NCBI GenBank assembly: GCA_035430965.1
Contig: DAOMHQ010000141.1
Span: 1-14,153, forward strand
DNA length: 14,153 bases
DNA from: JAKPRU01 sp029568995
GTDB lineage: Bacteria > Hinthialibacterota > Hinthialibacteria > Hinthialibacterales > JAKPRU01
Direction: 5' to 3'
Shown here: positions 1 to 7,710 of the stretch, in pieces
How the letters are laid out: the number at the start of each line of letters is the position of its first letter
Numbering within the stretch: the first letter of the stretch is position 1
Program-made: the position numbers and the translations under genes
Notes under the pieces: model-generated
Seen by the model: the letters and a program-made list of their open reading frames with translations, nothing else
What the model was told of the DNA's origin: nothing
Database searches by the model: none

Positions 1-54
1 TGGGGATTGGGGATTGGGGATTGGGGATTGGGGATTGGGGATTGGGGATTGGGG
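1..54. repeat. Heptanucleotide tandem repeat (TGGGGAT), about 7.7 copies
   Basis: The first 54 bases are an uninterrupted period-7 array of TGGGGAT and may continue beyond the window edge. The plus strand has a four-G run every seven bases separated by ATT, which is a good intramolecular G-quadruplex pattern. The array lies downstream of the stop codon of the DUF3604 gene. From memory, the unit matches heptanucleotide short tandemly repeated repetitive (STRR) sequences described in cyanobacteria; that family assignment is not verified here. Confidence 0.95.
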
Positions 55-56
55 GA

Positions 57-90
57 ATCCTTCATCCTTCATCCTTCATCCTTCATCCTT
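57..90. repeat. Second heptanucleotide tandem repeat (ATCCTTC), about 4.9 copies
   Basis: A perfect period-7 array that follows the GGGGATT array after two bases. It ends seven bases before the stop codon of the DUF3604 gene. The unit is pyrimidine-rich on the plus strand and unrelated to the first array beyond the shared heptad period. Its role is unknown. Confidence 0.93.
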
Positions 91-96
91 TTCCTT

Positions 97-2106
97 TCAC
101 TTCCCCGGCGGTTTGGTCCAGATGGGGGAAGACCAGGCCATGACAAGCCGGTCGAGGATTTTGTATTTCTGCGTCGCTCGGACATAATAAATCCAGCCGG
201 GCTTGCCGTGGGGATCGGTATATTCGCCCTCAAACTCCATGCCATCGGGCCGCCAGGTATGAATGACGTTGAAGAATGGGGCGCCTTGGATCGGGTAGTA
301 ACTGAGGATCTCCACGCTGTCGATCAGATCCGTGCCGATTACGCCGACCTTAAGCACGGGGGGACCTTGCAGCTCAACGGTCTCGCCCATTTCTGCCCCG
401 TTCAACGTGAAATCGAGAATGATCTTCGCGCCTGTTGTGCCGTAGGTGTGACGGTCATATAAGCCCTGAAAGACATCATTCCGCGTCAGTTGCGATGCTC
501 TGACCGCTGCCAGTCCGTGATGCGGAAGGCCGGGATGCGCCCGGTGGTCATCGGAGGAGGCAATCGTGGAGAACATCAGACCCATCATCCAGGCATTCTG
601 CACATACGAGGGGGTCTTCACACTTTGTGAATCGCCCGTGAACAGGCTGTTCTCGAAAGCCAGTGGGTGCTTTGGGTTGTACACCTCGCTGAGACCGTGT
701 GAGGAATAAATCTCGATATTGCGGCGGAATTCGGCGTTGTTATCCACAAAGGTGATGTCTTTCGGCATCTTGCCGGTGTGGTGAGGAATGGTCAGGGCGT
801 TTCCGGCCTCCAGCGCCTCCCACAAAGACGGCAGCGTGGAATCCCTCGAGTCCATCAACGCACCCGGCTTGTCCCGGAAATAGACATTGTGATGCCCATA
901 AGGAGTGCCGAGCGAGCATTCATACGCCTGGATAGTGACAAATCGGCCGGGGACGTTGAATTTCTCATTGAGCGCGGTGTATTCCGGCCAGCAATAATCG
1001 CTCAGGCCGCGTGTATAGCCCTGCTCGGTGGGGGTCATCGAATGGTCGGTCATGGCATAGAAGTCGAGTCCGGTGGTGTAGCGGGCGAAGTTGAACTGGT
1101 CATCGCCGACACCATCCCAGCTGTAATGGGTATGAGAGTGAATGTCTCCCCAATAGATGTTCTCCCTGGGCGGCTCGATGGTGACACGAGCCGGGTTGGA
1201 GGTAGTCAGCAGCTCCTCGCGCGCTGTGCGCGCATTGATCCGGAGCACTCCCGCCGCTCTGGGAACGATTTCAAATTCGACATAGCCGGTTTTGGGTGGA
1301 ATGGTGACCTGTTTGGGAAAATCGGCCTCGCCGGTTCCCGGTGACAAGTCGATCCGTGATACGTGTTCCACCGGATTGAACTGGCTGTCCATCAAGGAGA
1401 CAAGACCACGAATCGGTTGCCCGACGACCGCCTGGGATGGAAGATGGAACAGGATATAAACGGCAGATCCGGGGCGGCAGGAGATTGTGGGCAGATTCTC
1501 CAGCTCGCGGAACCGGCTTTTCCCGGTCGAATCGACCGCGATCAGAATCGGTTTCGGACTGGAGGAGATCGTCCCGGCGGGAAGCCCCGCGCCGCCGCTC
1601 GAACGGTCTCCATAGATCACTGAAATGGTGTCGCCTTCCTGAAGCATCCCTTTCTCAAGAACCGTACGAACCACAAAAACATTTCGTGCATAGCGGCCAT
1701 CCAGCGAGACTTTTGAATGCTTCACGAGCAGACCATCTGTCTGCGCTTCGGCGGTGGTTTTCAAAATGACATCCGGGCAGGAGCAGACAGCACGGACATA
1801 GTGCTCCCCGGCAGGATCGGTGGCCTGGAGAGGATTGGCGGAATTGCGCGGCCCGGCGTTGAATGAGTCCGGCAGCTGGACGCGAATCCCACCGCCGGTC
1901 TGGATACCACTCTTGCCGACCGTGTAGGTGACGGTCCAGGTCCCGTACTGTCCTGCAATCCCCTCATCGGGGACAACAACGGCGCTGCCCTCGCTGGTTT
2001 TCTCCGCCATCATGATCGGCGTGGGAAATTCATCTTGTGCGAAGGGCTGAACGGAGATGCACAGCAGAGACGAGAAGAACAGCGGAAGAAAGATTTTGTT
2101 CGGCAT
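97..2106 (-). CDS. Secreted DUF3604 (PHP-like) metal-dependent hydrolase
   Basis: A 669-residue exported protein of the DUF3604 family. Members resemble PHP-type metallohydrolases; their substrates are mostly unknown. Residues 1-23 are a Sec signal peptide (MPNK, hydrophobic core, then PFAQ). Residues 25-310 look like beta-rich accessory domains. The metal-binding core follows: GDIHSHTHYS (320-329), TDHS (353-356), PHHTGK (441-446), EIYSSHG (465-471) and SSDDHRAHPG (517-526). I chose the ATG at 2106 rather than an in-frame ATG at 2145 because AGGAGG lies nine bases upstream and the signal peptide then begins properly. The gene is divergent from the exported aldolase gene at 2296, and the two share a 189-bp control region. 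Family assignment is strong; the reaction is not known. Confidence 0.93.
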   Translation of the reverse strand: MPNKIFLPLFFSSLLCISVQPFAQDEFPTPIMMAEKTSEGSAVVVPDEGIAGQYGTWTVTYTVGKSGIQTGGGIRVQLPDSFNAGPRNSANPLQATDPAGEHYVRAVCSCPDVILKTTAEAQTDGLLVKHSKVSLDGRYARNVFVVRTVLEKGMLQEGDTISVIYGDRSSGGAGLPAGTISSSPKPILIAVDSTGKSRFRELENLPTISCRPGSAVYILFHLPSQAVVGQPIRGLVSLMDSQFNPVEHVSRIDLSPGTGEADFPKQVTIPPKTGYVEFEIVPRAAGVLRINARTAREELLTTSNPARVTIEPPRENIYWGDIHSHTHYSWDGVGDDQFNFARYTTGLDFYAMTDHSMTPTEQGYTRGLSDYCWPEYTALNEKFNVPGRFVTIQAYECSLGTPYGHHNVYFRDKPGALMDSRDSTLPSLWEALEAGNALTIPHHTGKMPKDITFVDNNAEFRRNIEIYSSHGLSEVYNPKHPLAFENSLFTGDSQSVKTPSYVQNAWMMGLMFSTIASSDDHRAHPGLPHHGLAAVRASQLTRNDVFQGLYDRHTYGTTGAKIILDFTLNGAEMGETVELQGPPVLKVGVIGTDLIDSVEILSYYPIQGAPFFNVIHTWRPDGMEFEGEYTDPHGKPGWIYYVRATQKYKILDRLVMAWSSPIWTKPPGK

Positions 2107-2295
2107 CGGGCAAATCCTCCTGAAGACAACAATTCGCTTGTCCATACTTTTTCACAAATCGGCGGGTTTGTAACCCTAAGTCAGAAGAGGTGTGGACCGA
2201 GTGAACGGGGCGGACATGGCATGAGCCGTGCGCATTGACGCCGTTGCGGGTATCGTATTCGGCAATTCTCAGGCAGAAGAGGCAGATATCAAACC

Positions 2296-3270
2296 ATGTT
2301 GATTCAGAAAATGCACATCGTGATTCCGGCAGTACTGACCGCAATGTCCGTCCCGGCCTTCGGGCAGGCAGACACACATTTGAACAAGGTGATCGCGAAA
2401 CTCGAGCGGAACGAGGTGGTGCTGGGAAGCTGGTTCAAGTCGATGTCGATTTACACGGCGATGGGACTGGTGGAATCCAACGCATGGGTGGACCGTGAAA
2501 CCGGGATGAAGGCCGTGATGATCGACTACGTACTGATCGACATGGAGCATCTTCCGTTCGATGTGGAGCATTTGCAGACGATCCTGATGGCGTTTCACTC
2601 GAAACGGGAGGTCCTGGAGACTGGGAGTTTGCAGCCGAGCATTGCGCCATGGGTGCGGATTCCGTGCGATGCCGCCGGTCCGATTGAGCCATATATCAAG
2701 CAAGTGCTGGATGCCGGGGCGTTTGGGGTGATTGTGCCACACTGCACCAATGCGAAGGACGCGGAGCGGGTGATCTCGGCATGTCGGTATCCCCAGCCGA
2801 AAGGAGATCCACAGCCTCGACCGAAAGGAAGACGCGGAGCCTCGCCGGATATGTGCGCCTATCTCTGGGGATTGACCTCGGAGGAATACGTATCCCGCGC
2901 CGATGTCTGGCCGCTGGACCCGAACGGCGATCTGCTGGCGATTCTGATGATTGAAGATAAAGAGGGCAGGAAGAACATCGACGAGATTCTCTCCGTGCCC
3001 GGTGTGGGTGCGATCTTTTTCGGGCTGTACGATTACAGTTTCAGTTGCGGCGTGGAGGGCGACATGAAAGATCCCGAAGTGATGGAGGGATTTCAGGCAG
3101 TCAGCGAAGCCTGCAAGAAGCACAATGTGCCGTTGATTGTCGGGGCGGATGACAAGTCCGTCGAGCAGCGGTTGAAAGACGGGTATCGAATACTCATCTC
3201 CGGGATCGACCTGCAAGCCCCCCGTTCGCTTCGAGAGGTGTATAAGCGGATGCAGGAGCTGAAGAAGTAG
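2296..3270 (+). CDS. HpcH/HpaI-type aldolase/lyase with N-terminal signal peptide
   Basis: A 324-residue protein of the HpcH/HpaI aldolase family: TIM barrels that make or cleave C-C bonds in 2-keto acids using a divalent metal. Visible family marks are DMEH (82-85), the conserved Arg in PWVRIP (118-123), GAFGVIVPHC (141-150), an RYP...GRRG segment (164-181), the metal Glu in MIED (218-221) and the metal Asp in GLYDYSFSCG (243-252). Two features are odd. Residues 1-23 look like a Sec signal peptide (QKMH, then a hydrophobic run to AFGQ), although characterised members are mostly cytoplasmic. The RYP-G loop also carries a PKG-repeating insertion (residues 166-178). The SD is weak (AGAGG some 13 bases upstream). 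Substrate is unknown; the divergent DUF3604 gene suggests a shared catabolic role, which is inference. Confidence 0.88.
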   Translation: MLIQKMHIVIPAVLTAMSVPAFGQADTHLNKVIAKLERNEVVLGSWFKSMSIYTAMGLVESNAWVDRETGMKAVMIDYVLIDMEHLPFDVEHLQTILMAFHSKREVLETGSLQPSIAPWVRIPCDAAGPIEPYIKQVLDAGAFGVIVPHCTNAKDAERVISACRYPQPKGDPQPRPKGRRGASPDMCAYLWGLTSEEYVSRADVWPLDPNGDLLAILMIEDKEGRKNIDEILSVPGVGAIFFGLYDYSFSCGVEGDMKDPEVMEGFQAVSEACKKHNVPLIVGADDKSVEQRLKDGYRILISGIDLQAPRSLREVYKRMQELKK

Positions 3271-3280
3271 GGGTTAAAGA

Positions 3281-3313
3281 CCCTCACCCCGACCCTCTCC
3301 CGGCGGGAGAGGG
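3281..3313. repeat. Dispersed palindromic element, copy 1; possible bidirectional terminator
   Basis: The element is a CCCTCACCCC lead followed by a perfect hairpin (9-bp arms 3293-3301 and 3305-3313, loop GGC). A copy in opposite orientation at 12854-12886 matches at 31 of 33 positions. It lies between convergent genes ending at 3270 and 3389, where a bidirectional terminator would be expected. There is no T-run after the stem, so intrinsic termination is uncertain. Confidence 0.85.
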
Positions 3314-3325
3314 GGTGGTCAGATG

Positions 3326-3342
3326 CTCTCCCGGCGGGAGAG
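3326..3342. repeat. Partial second hairpin of the same dispersed element
   Basis: CTCTCCC, loop GGC, GGGAGAG: a perfect 7-bp stem whose core is identical to the preceding hairpin, 12 bases further on. It looks like a local duplication of the palindromic core without the CCCTCACCCC lead. Confidence 0.8.
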
Positions 3343-3388
3343 AGGTTGATTCGCCGCAGTTCAGGCCCATCTGTCCTGATATCTATGA

Positions 3389-3808
3389 TCAATCAGTAAG
3401 GACCAGGACCTCGCAGATATACCCTTCCGGATTCAACTTCATTGTCAGCCACTCCGAGTCAATGCTGATAAAGGATCGCTGCGGTCCGAGGAAATACACA
3501 AAATCACACTCCCCGAAACGCTTCTGATCACGCTCACCAAGCAACGCTACGACCTCTTCCCGGTTCATACCGATCAGTTCATTCCGGCGAAGGAGGTCAT
3601 CCACCATCCGGAGACGAGGGTAAGGTGGATTGTGCGCTGTCTTTGTATCTTTCCAGATCTCTGAGTTGAATTCAGTACGCTGTAGATAGTCTTTGAGTAT
3701 GTGGCCAAAAAAGAAATACGCAATACAGATGATCGTGCCTATGAAGAGTATCGAGAGAACCCAGGACAAAATTCTTGTTCTCTCATTCACTGATTCTTGA
3801 GTAGACAT
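3389..3808 (-). CDS. Small membrane-anchored protein of unknown function
   Basis: A 139-residue protein. The start at 3808 has AAGGAA eight bases upstream. Residues 14-36 form one transmembrane segment after a short polar N-terminus, so the rest is probably outside the cytoplasmic membrane. The soluble part contains MVDDLL (68-73), LIGMNREEVVALLGERD (78-94) and a DFVYFLG (102-108) to C-terminal strand pattern. This layout loosely recalls small BamE/SmpA-like envelope domains, in which a helix with GM-x-EEV-x-LLG-x-P/R precedes strands reporting on a ratio or structural state. I infer this from pattern only and give no function. Its 3' end faces the aldolase gene across palindromic elements. 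Confidence 0.72.
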   Translation of the reverse strand: MSTQESVNERTRILSWVLSILFIGTIICIAYFFFGHILKDYLQRTEFNSEIWKDTKTAHNPPYPRLRMVDDLLRRNELIGMNREEVVALLGERDQKRFGECDFVYFLGPQRSFISIDSEWLTMKLNPEGYICEVLVLTD

Positions 3809-3894
3809 AACAGAAATTCCTTCTCAACACCGTATTCCCTCGCCCAAGGTGCGGTCATTTTAATCGTGATTTACAATCCGACAATCATACAGGG

Positions 3895-3913
3895 TTAATA
3901 CCCCGCCGCGCAG
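3895..3913 (-). CDS. Possible 3' end of a second gamma-glutamyltransferase gene, cut by the gap
   Basis: Read on the minus strand, the bases abutting the gap encode Cys-Ala-Ala-Gly-Tyr-stop. The intact gamma-glutamyltransferase gene at 5615-7393 ends Cys-Ala-Val-Gly-Tyr-stop. The DNA agrees at 17 of 19 positions including the stop position (TAA versus TGA), and both proteins terminate at the same place. Only five residues are visible, so chance cannot be excluded. Still, a shared terminus with a stop is unlikely at random, and the truncated endonuclease next to the gap cannot be shown to continue into this segment. Confidence 0.35.
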
Positions 3914-4013
3914 NNNNNNNNNNNNNNNNNNNNNNNNNNNNNNNNNNNNNNNNNNNNNNNNNNNNNNNNNNNNNNNNNNNNNNNNNNNNNNNNNNNNNNN
4001 NNNNNNNNNNNNN
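3914..4013. other. Assembly gap of 100 N
   Basis: Exactly 100 N, the conventional filler for a gap of unknown true length. It removes the C-terminal part of the restriction endonuclease and whatever lies between that and the ggt-like tail at 3895-3913. Reading frames drawn across it have no meaning. Confidence 0.99.
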
Positions 4014-4459
4014 TCCGAATCGGATCGAAGGGCCTTGGAAACCAAATCTCCACGCTTCTTCGTGTCGATCGCTCGCGCTGCTTTGACTTCGACGCGGACA
4101 CCTTCGATCCACAGGTCGTACTGTCCTTTATGATCTGCATCGACCGCTCTATCCGCTTTCCTGAACCTCGAATCCAGATCCCTGAGATGCTGTTCGCCCC
4201 AGATCTGCCCGAAAATCCGGGGAGCAAGGCCAAAAAGGTTGAGGTATCGATTAGCCGAAACATACCTGTTCCTTAGATCCTCGTATTGTTCGAAAGAGAT
4301 CACCGACCGATCCCGAAGAAACATGAGGATGTACTCGTATTCATTGAAGGGAAATACCGAAGCAAGGGACTGCAGACGGGCGTCCAGGAGATCTCTATCG
4401 CGTTGTTCCAGTGTCCTGATGAATACCTCCAGGTATTCACGCACTTGTTGCTGCGTCAT
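4014..4459 (-). CDS. Type II restriction endonuclease, N-terminal 148 residues (3' end lost in the gap)
   Basis: The start at 4459 is favoured by GGAGG six bases upstream. The gene begins inside the last codons of the DNA methyltransferase gene (about 23-bp overlap), so the two are probably translationally coupled. After a helical N-terminal region, residues 114-126 read YDLWIEGVRVEVK. Asp115, Glu124 and Lys126 fit the D-x(n)-E-x-K signature of the PD-(D/E)XK nuclease fold. With the adjacent methyltransferase this makes a type II restriction enzyme the best reading. I do not recognise the specificity. The reading frame is open up to the gap; whether the gene is intact beyond it cannot be seen. 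Confidence 0.75.
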
Positions 4460-5474
4460 AGACTTCCTCCATTTCAGGGAACGGATTATGCCATTGCCAT
4501 CCCGTTTTTCCGGTTTTTCGGTAGTGCTCAAGCCGCCGGATCGTCAGTTCTGCGAACACCGGATCAATGTCAAAGGTCACAACCCGTCGCCCCAGTCTCT
4601 CTCCTGCAATCAGCGTGGTCCCTGAGTGGGAAAAACAATCCAAGACACACTCGCCCGGCTTGCTGCTTGACTGAAGAATTCTCTCGATTGCCTTGAGGGG
4701 CTTCTGCGCGTAACATCCCGGAACGTTCTCCTCCATACGGTAGAACACCTGTTGCACATCCACCCACACGTTCCCGGGGCGGATATTGCCGGATTTGCTA
4801 CGCTCCAGGTTCTCCGTTATTTTCCCATTCACGTTTTTGTAGTAACCTCGGAGGATCTTTGGAATATCAGTGTACTGTACTGTAAAATCGGGATCGCCAT
4901 GGATGTAATGAAGTAGTTCCTGTCTCACCCACATCCAGTTCTTCTGGGTTCCATAGCCTCTCTGGTTGCGCAGGGTAATGAAGTTGCGCGGTCTTAGTTG
5001 AGGAATATCGCGCATCATGATCATAAAATCGGGCAAAGGCTGAAAATTGTCGCGAACGTCAGCCCCGAGCCAGATATAGAAATGGGCTTTTTCGGCCATC
5101 ACTCTTACGCAGTTGTCCATCCATTTTCTTGAGAAAATCATGTAGGCGGATAGTCCCGTCTTTGAAAGACTGGGTGTGTTCGAATTTCCAACCGCCACGT
5201 TGTAAGGCGGATCGTTCACCAGAAGCGAGGGCCTATCGTCTCCGACGATTTTTGCGACCTGTTCGTAATTCGTTGCATCCAGCACGCCTACCCGATGCCC
5301 TCTCTCCGCGTCCTGCCAGACTTCGCCCGCACATAATCGACAATAACCCAGCAATTTGGCGTGGATTGCCGGATCGGCATCAATCCGGCCATAGGGTTCA
5401 CGAGTGTCGCCGTTTCCGGACGGAGCGGAGCGAACGGGATCGTCAAAGAGGGTCTTTTGCATTGTGATGCTCAT
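4437..5474 (-). CDS. Beta-class site-specific DNA methyltransferase (N6-adenine or N4-cytosine)
   Basis: A 345-residue AdoMet-dependent DNA methyltransferase. The catalytic motif IV NDPPYN (87-92) lies N-terminal and the AdoMet-binding motif I DCFSHSGTT (279-287) C-terminal, preceded by QKPLKAIERIL (257-267). This is the order IV, target recognition, I that defines the beta class. NDPPY is more usual for N6-adenine enzymes, but N4-cytosine remains possible. Motif I has His-Ser where DxFxGSGTT is typical. The variable middle (about 150-250) should be the target-recognition region. It should protect host DNA from the overlapping endonuclease gene downstream. The start is not clear-cut: the ATG at 5474 is 16 bases from the nearest SD, and another in-frame ATG is at 5462. 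Confidence 0.9.
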   Translation of the reverse strand: MSITMQKTLFDDPVRSAPSGNGDTREPYGRIDADPAIHAKLLGYCRLCAGEVWQDAERGHRVGVLDATNYEQVAKIVGDDRPSLLVNDPPYNVAVGNSNTPSLSKTGLSAYMIFSRKWMDNCVRVMAEKAHFYIWLGADVRDNFQPLPDFMIMMRDIPQLRPRNFITLRNQRGYGTQKNWMWVRQELLHYIHGDPDFTVQYTDIPKILRGYYKNVNGKITENLERSKSGNIRPGNVWVDVQQVFYRMEENVPGCYAQKPLKAIERILQSSSKPGECVLDCFSHSGTTLIAGERLGRRVVTFDIDPVFAELTIRRLEHYRKTGKTGWQWHNPFPEMEEVYDAATSA

Positions 5475-5481
5475 ATTTCAT
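5443..5481 (-). CDS. Possible 12-codon leader ORF overlapping the methyltransferase start
   Basis: An ATG at 5481 sits nine bases after a good SD (GGGAGG, 5491-5496 on the minus strand). It opens a 12-residue frame, MKYEHHNAKDPL, ending at 5443. That frame overlaps the start of the methyltransferase gene in another register. The SD is better placed for this mini-ORF than for the methyltransferase ATG at 5474. It could be a translational control element, or the SD may simply serve the methyltransferase with long spacing. Confidence 0.25.
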   Translation of the reverse strand: MKYEHHNAKDPL

Positions 5482-5614
5482 TGTCGGTTTCCTCCCATCG
5501 CACAATTCATTCTTACATGGTTTCCCGAAAGCGTCCATCCACCACCCTGCAATCCGTTGATCGCGCTTGTTTCGCCCCATAGTCGGGGTACTCGGGTGTT
5601 GTTGATGCCCCTCC

Positions 5615-7393
5615 TCAATACCCCACCGCGCAGCCGTCTTTACGCGGGTCCGAGCCGGCGAAATAGCGCATCGGTTCATCCTCACGCCAGATGGCCTGGT
5701 AGCCGCCGTACATACCTCCTCCACGTTCTTTCATGACGTGTCCCATCGTTTCCAACCGGTCCATTACCTCATCGGAAATACCGAATTCGCAACCGACCGT
5801 ACCACCTTCGTTTATTACGCCGCCCCATGGCGTCGAACTGCCGAAATGTTGTACTCGTGGCTGCTCGCCTGCCTGCTGGGGAGACATGCGGAAGTCGATC
5901 ATGTTCATCAATACCTGTACATGACCCTGCGGCTGCATGTCGCCTCCCATTACTCCGAGCGCGCATTTCGGTTTCCCGGCTTGTGTCAGGAATCCCGGAA
6001 TAATCGTGTGGAACGGCCGCTTGTGCGGCTGGAGCGCGTTCCGATGTTTGGGATCGAGACTGAAGCTGCGCCCGCGATTCTGCAGGCAGAATCCGAGTCC
6101 GGTCGGAACCTCCCGCGATCCCCAACTGGCGTAAATACTCTGGATCAGCGAAACCATGTTCCCGTCCTTATCGGCCGTACACAGGTAGATGGTGTCTTTC
6201 GAGCCGTCCAGGTTCCCCGGTTTGACGGTAGTCGACGCCCGGTTGGGGTCGATTGACTTTGCGCGGGCTTGCCCGTAGTCTTTAGAGATTAGTTGTTGAA
6301 GCGGTACATCGGCATAGTCCATGTCCGCGTAATAGACAGAGCGATCTTCATAGGCTAATTTCTTGGCCTCGATAAAGAGATGTAGATGTTCCGCGCCGTT
6401 CGGTTGAAGCGATCCGATATCGAATGTCTCCAGCATGTTCAGCATTTGGAGCGCCGCAATTCCCTGCCCGTTCGGCGGGATCTCCCACACATCGAAGCCG
6501 CGATAGGAGGTCGATACGGGTTTCACCCACGTGGCCCCATGGTCTCGAAAATCGTCGAGAGTGAACCGTCCGCCGCGTTCATTCGAGTACCGGACAATTC
6601 GTTCGGCGATCTCGCCCTGGTAAAATCCGTCCTCCGCATCGCGCATCAGGATCTCGAAGGAATTGGCAATGTCGGGATTGGTGAAAACCTGGCCGTAGTC
6701 GGGCGGTTTGCCATTGATGAGATAAGTCCGGGCCGCGTTGGGGAACTCCTTGAAATCTTCCTCCGCTCCACGAAAATATTCCGCGATGAATTCCGTGACC
6801 GGGAATCCTTCCCTGGCATGGCGAACCGCCGGGGCGAGGACTTCTTTGAAGGTCAATTTTCCAAACCGGTTCAGTAATTCCGCCCAGCCGCTGACACAAC
6901 CCGGCACGGACCAGGTCAGCGGCCCCAAGTTCGGCAGGCTTTTGTCAAAACCCGCTTTCCCGGCCTCTTCCAGGCTCCAGGAATATGGGGATCGTCCGCT
7001 GGCGTTCAGAGCATACAACTTTTGATCCGCCTCCACCCAGAGGATCGCGAACAGGTCTCCACCGGGGCCGCAGCTCATCGGCTCGACCACGCTCATCATC
7101 GCGCTGGTCGCCACAGCGGCGTCAATGGCGTTGCCGCCCGCCTTCAGGATGTCCACGCCCGCCATGCTTGCAAGCGGCTGGCTTGTCGCGGCCACACCGT
7201 TCCGGCATACGACTGTCGAGCGGTTAATGTTCCGCCCGCGCAGTCGCTGCCGGTCGATCCTGCCCGGCTCGCCCAGAGGGATAGCGCCGGGGGCGGACTG
7301 GATTGTCTGACTTGCGTGCACTTTTCCCGAAGAACCAAGCTGAGATATCAATCCTGCGGTGGCGCTTGCCCTGATGAACTCTCGTCGTTTCAT
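5615..7393 (-). CDS. ggt: Gamma-glutamyltransferase family protein with Tat signal
   Basis: A 592-residue member of the gamma-glutamyltranspeptidase family: N-terminal nucleophile hydrolases that cleave themselves into two subunits and transfer or hydrolyse gamma-glutamyl groups from glutathione and related peptides. Evidence includes AGGNAIDAAVAT (85-96), EPMSCGPGGDLFAI (104-117), PPNGQGIAALQML (306-318), EAKKLAYEDRS (342-352) and DTIYL (400-404). Thr401 is the expected nucleophile at the new N-terminus, followed by a DKDGNMVSLIQS segment. The start at 7393 is chosen over an in-frame ATG at 7462 because AAGGAG lies seven bases upstream and the protein then begins MKRREFIRAS, a twin-arginine signal. 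It should therefore act in the periplasm or outside. It lies downstream in strand order of an amidase-like lipoprotein gene but is transcribed away from it. A second copy may end at the assembly gap (3895). Confidence 0.93.
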   Translation of the reverse strand: MKRREFIRASATAGLISQLGSSGKVHASQTIQSAPGAIPLGEPGRIDRQRLRGRNINRSTVVCRNGVAATSQPLASMAGVDILKAGGNAIDAAVATSAMMSVVEPMSCGPGGDLFAILWVEADQKLYALNASGRSPYSWSLEEAGKAGFDKSLPNLGPLTWSVPGCVSGWAELLNRFGKLTFKEVLAPAVRHAREGFPVTEFIAEYFRGAEEDFKEFPNAARTYLINGKPPDYGQVFTNPDIANSFEILMRDAEDGFYQGEIAERIVRYSNERGGRFTLDDFRDHGATWVKPVSTSYRGFDVWEIPPNGQGIAALQMLNMLETFDIGSLQPNGAEHLHLFIEAKKLAYEDRSVYYADMDYADVPLQQLISKDYGQARAKSIDPNRASTTVKPGNLDGSKDTIYLCTADKDGNMVSLIQSIYASWGSREVPTGLGFCLQNRGRSFSLDPKHRNALQPHKRPFHTIIPGFLTQAGKPKCALGVMGGDMQPQGHVQVLMNMIDFRMSPQQAGEQPRVQHFGSSTPWGGVINEGGTVGCEFGISDEVMDRLETMGHVMKERGGGMYGGYQAIWREDEPMRYFAGSDPRKDGCAVGY

Positions 7394-7534
7394 GGTCCGG
7401 CTCCTTGATAGAATCCCGCAGCGAATCACTGCAGTCGATGGAATGGACACCCGCAGAATCATGTATCACACAAATCCGAATCCATAGAGAGACACCCCAA
7501 AATCTACTGTTCTTTGGTTGGGAGAATCCGGAAG

Positions 7535-7615
7535 GGGCCGGTTCTTGAGCTTATCGAAAAGCCAGCGCTTCGACTCTTCGGCAAGCTCAGGACAAGCAGG
7601 CTCAAGAACCGGCCC
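7535..7615. repeat. Inverted repeat, 16-bp perfect arms, with internal dispersed-repeat motif
   Basis: Arms 7535-7550 (GGGCCGGTTCTTGAGC) and 7600-7615 are perfect reverse complements around a 49-bp spacer. The spacer contains CTTCGACTCTTCGGCAAGCT and CAGGACAAGC, which resembles a dispersed repeat I have often seen in bacterial and metagenomic intergenic DNA (spuriously translated as ...PELAE...DKL...). No transposase is present; it could be a small non-autonomous element or a structured RNA. Confidence 0.75.
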
Positions 7616-7710
7616 TTCGACGAATCGCGGATTCCCGCCTCCTAAGGAAGTTCGCTCATCGACAGGCAGGCCGGGGAGTATTCTTACGAGAAATCCTCGT
7701 CGGTCGTCAG

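Noticed and set aside
1..90. Tandem repeats as a CRISPR array
   Set aside because: Units are 7 bp with no spacers and no cas genes are nearby.
7..462. A plus-strand frame starting in the heptad array
   Set aside because: Its N-terminus is only the translated tandem repeat and the rest is antisense to the DUF3604 gene.
2235..2261. TTGACG followed by TATTCG as a promoter for the aldolase gene
   Set aside because: The -35 is good but the spacer is only 15 bases and the -10 is poor.
2269..3216. A 315-codon open frame on the minus strand opposite the aldolase
   Set aside because: The plus-strand frame carries all HpcH/HpaI motifs; the antisense frame is a by-product of its codon bias.
3860..4459. 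Endonuclease frame continuing through the gap to a stop at 3860
   Set aside because: The gap length is a placeholder, so frame and continuity across it are unknown; the sequence left of it looks like another gene's end.
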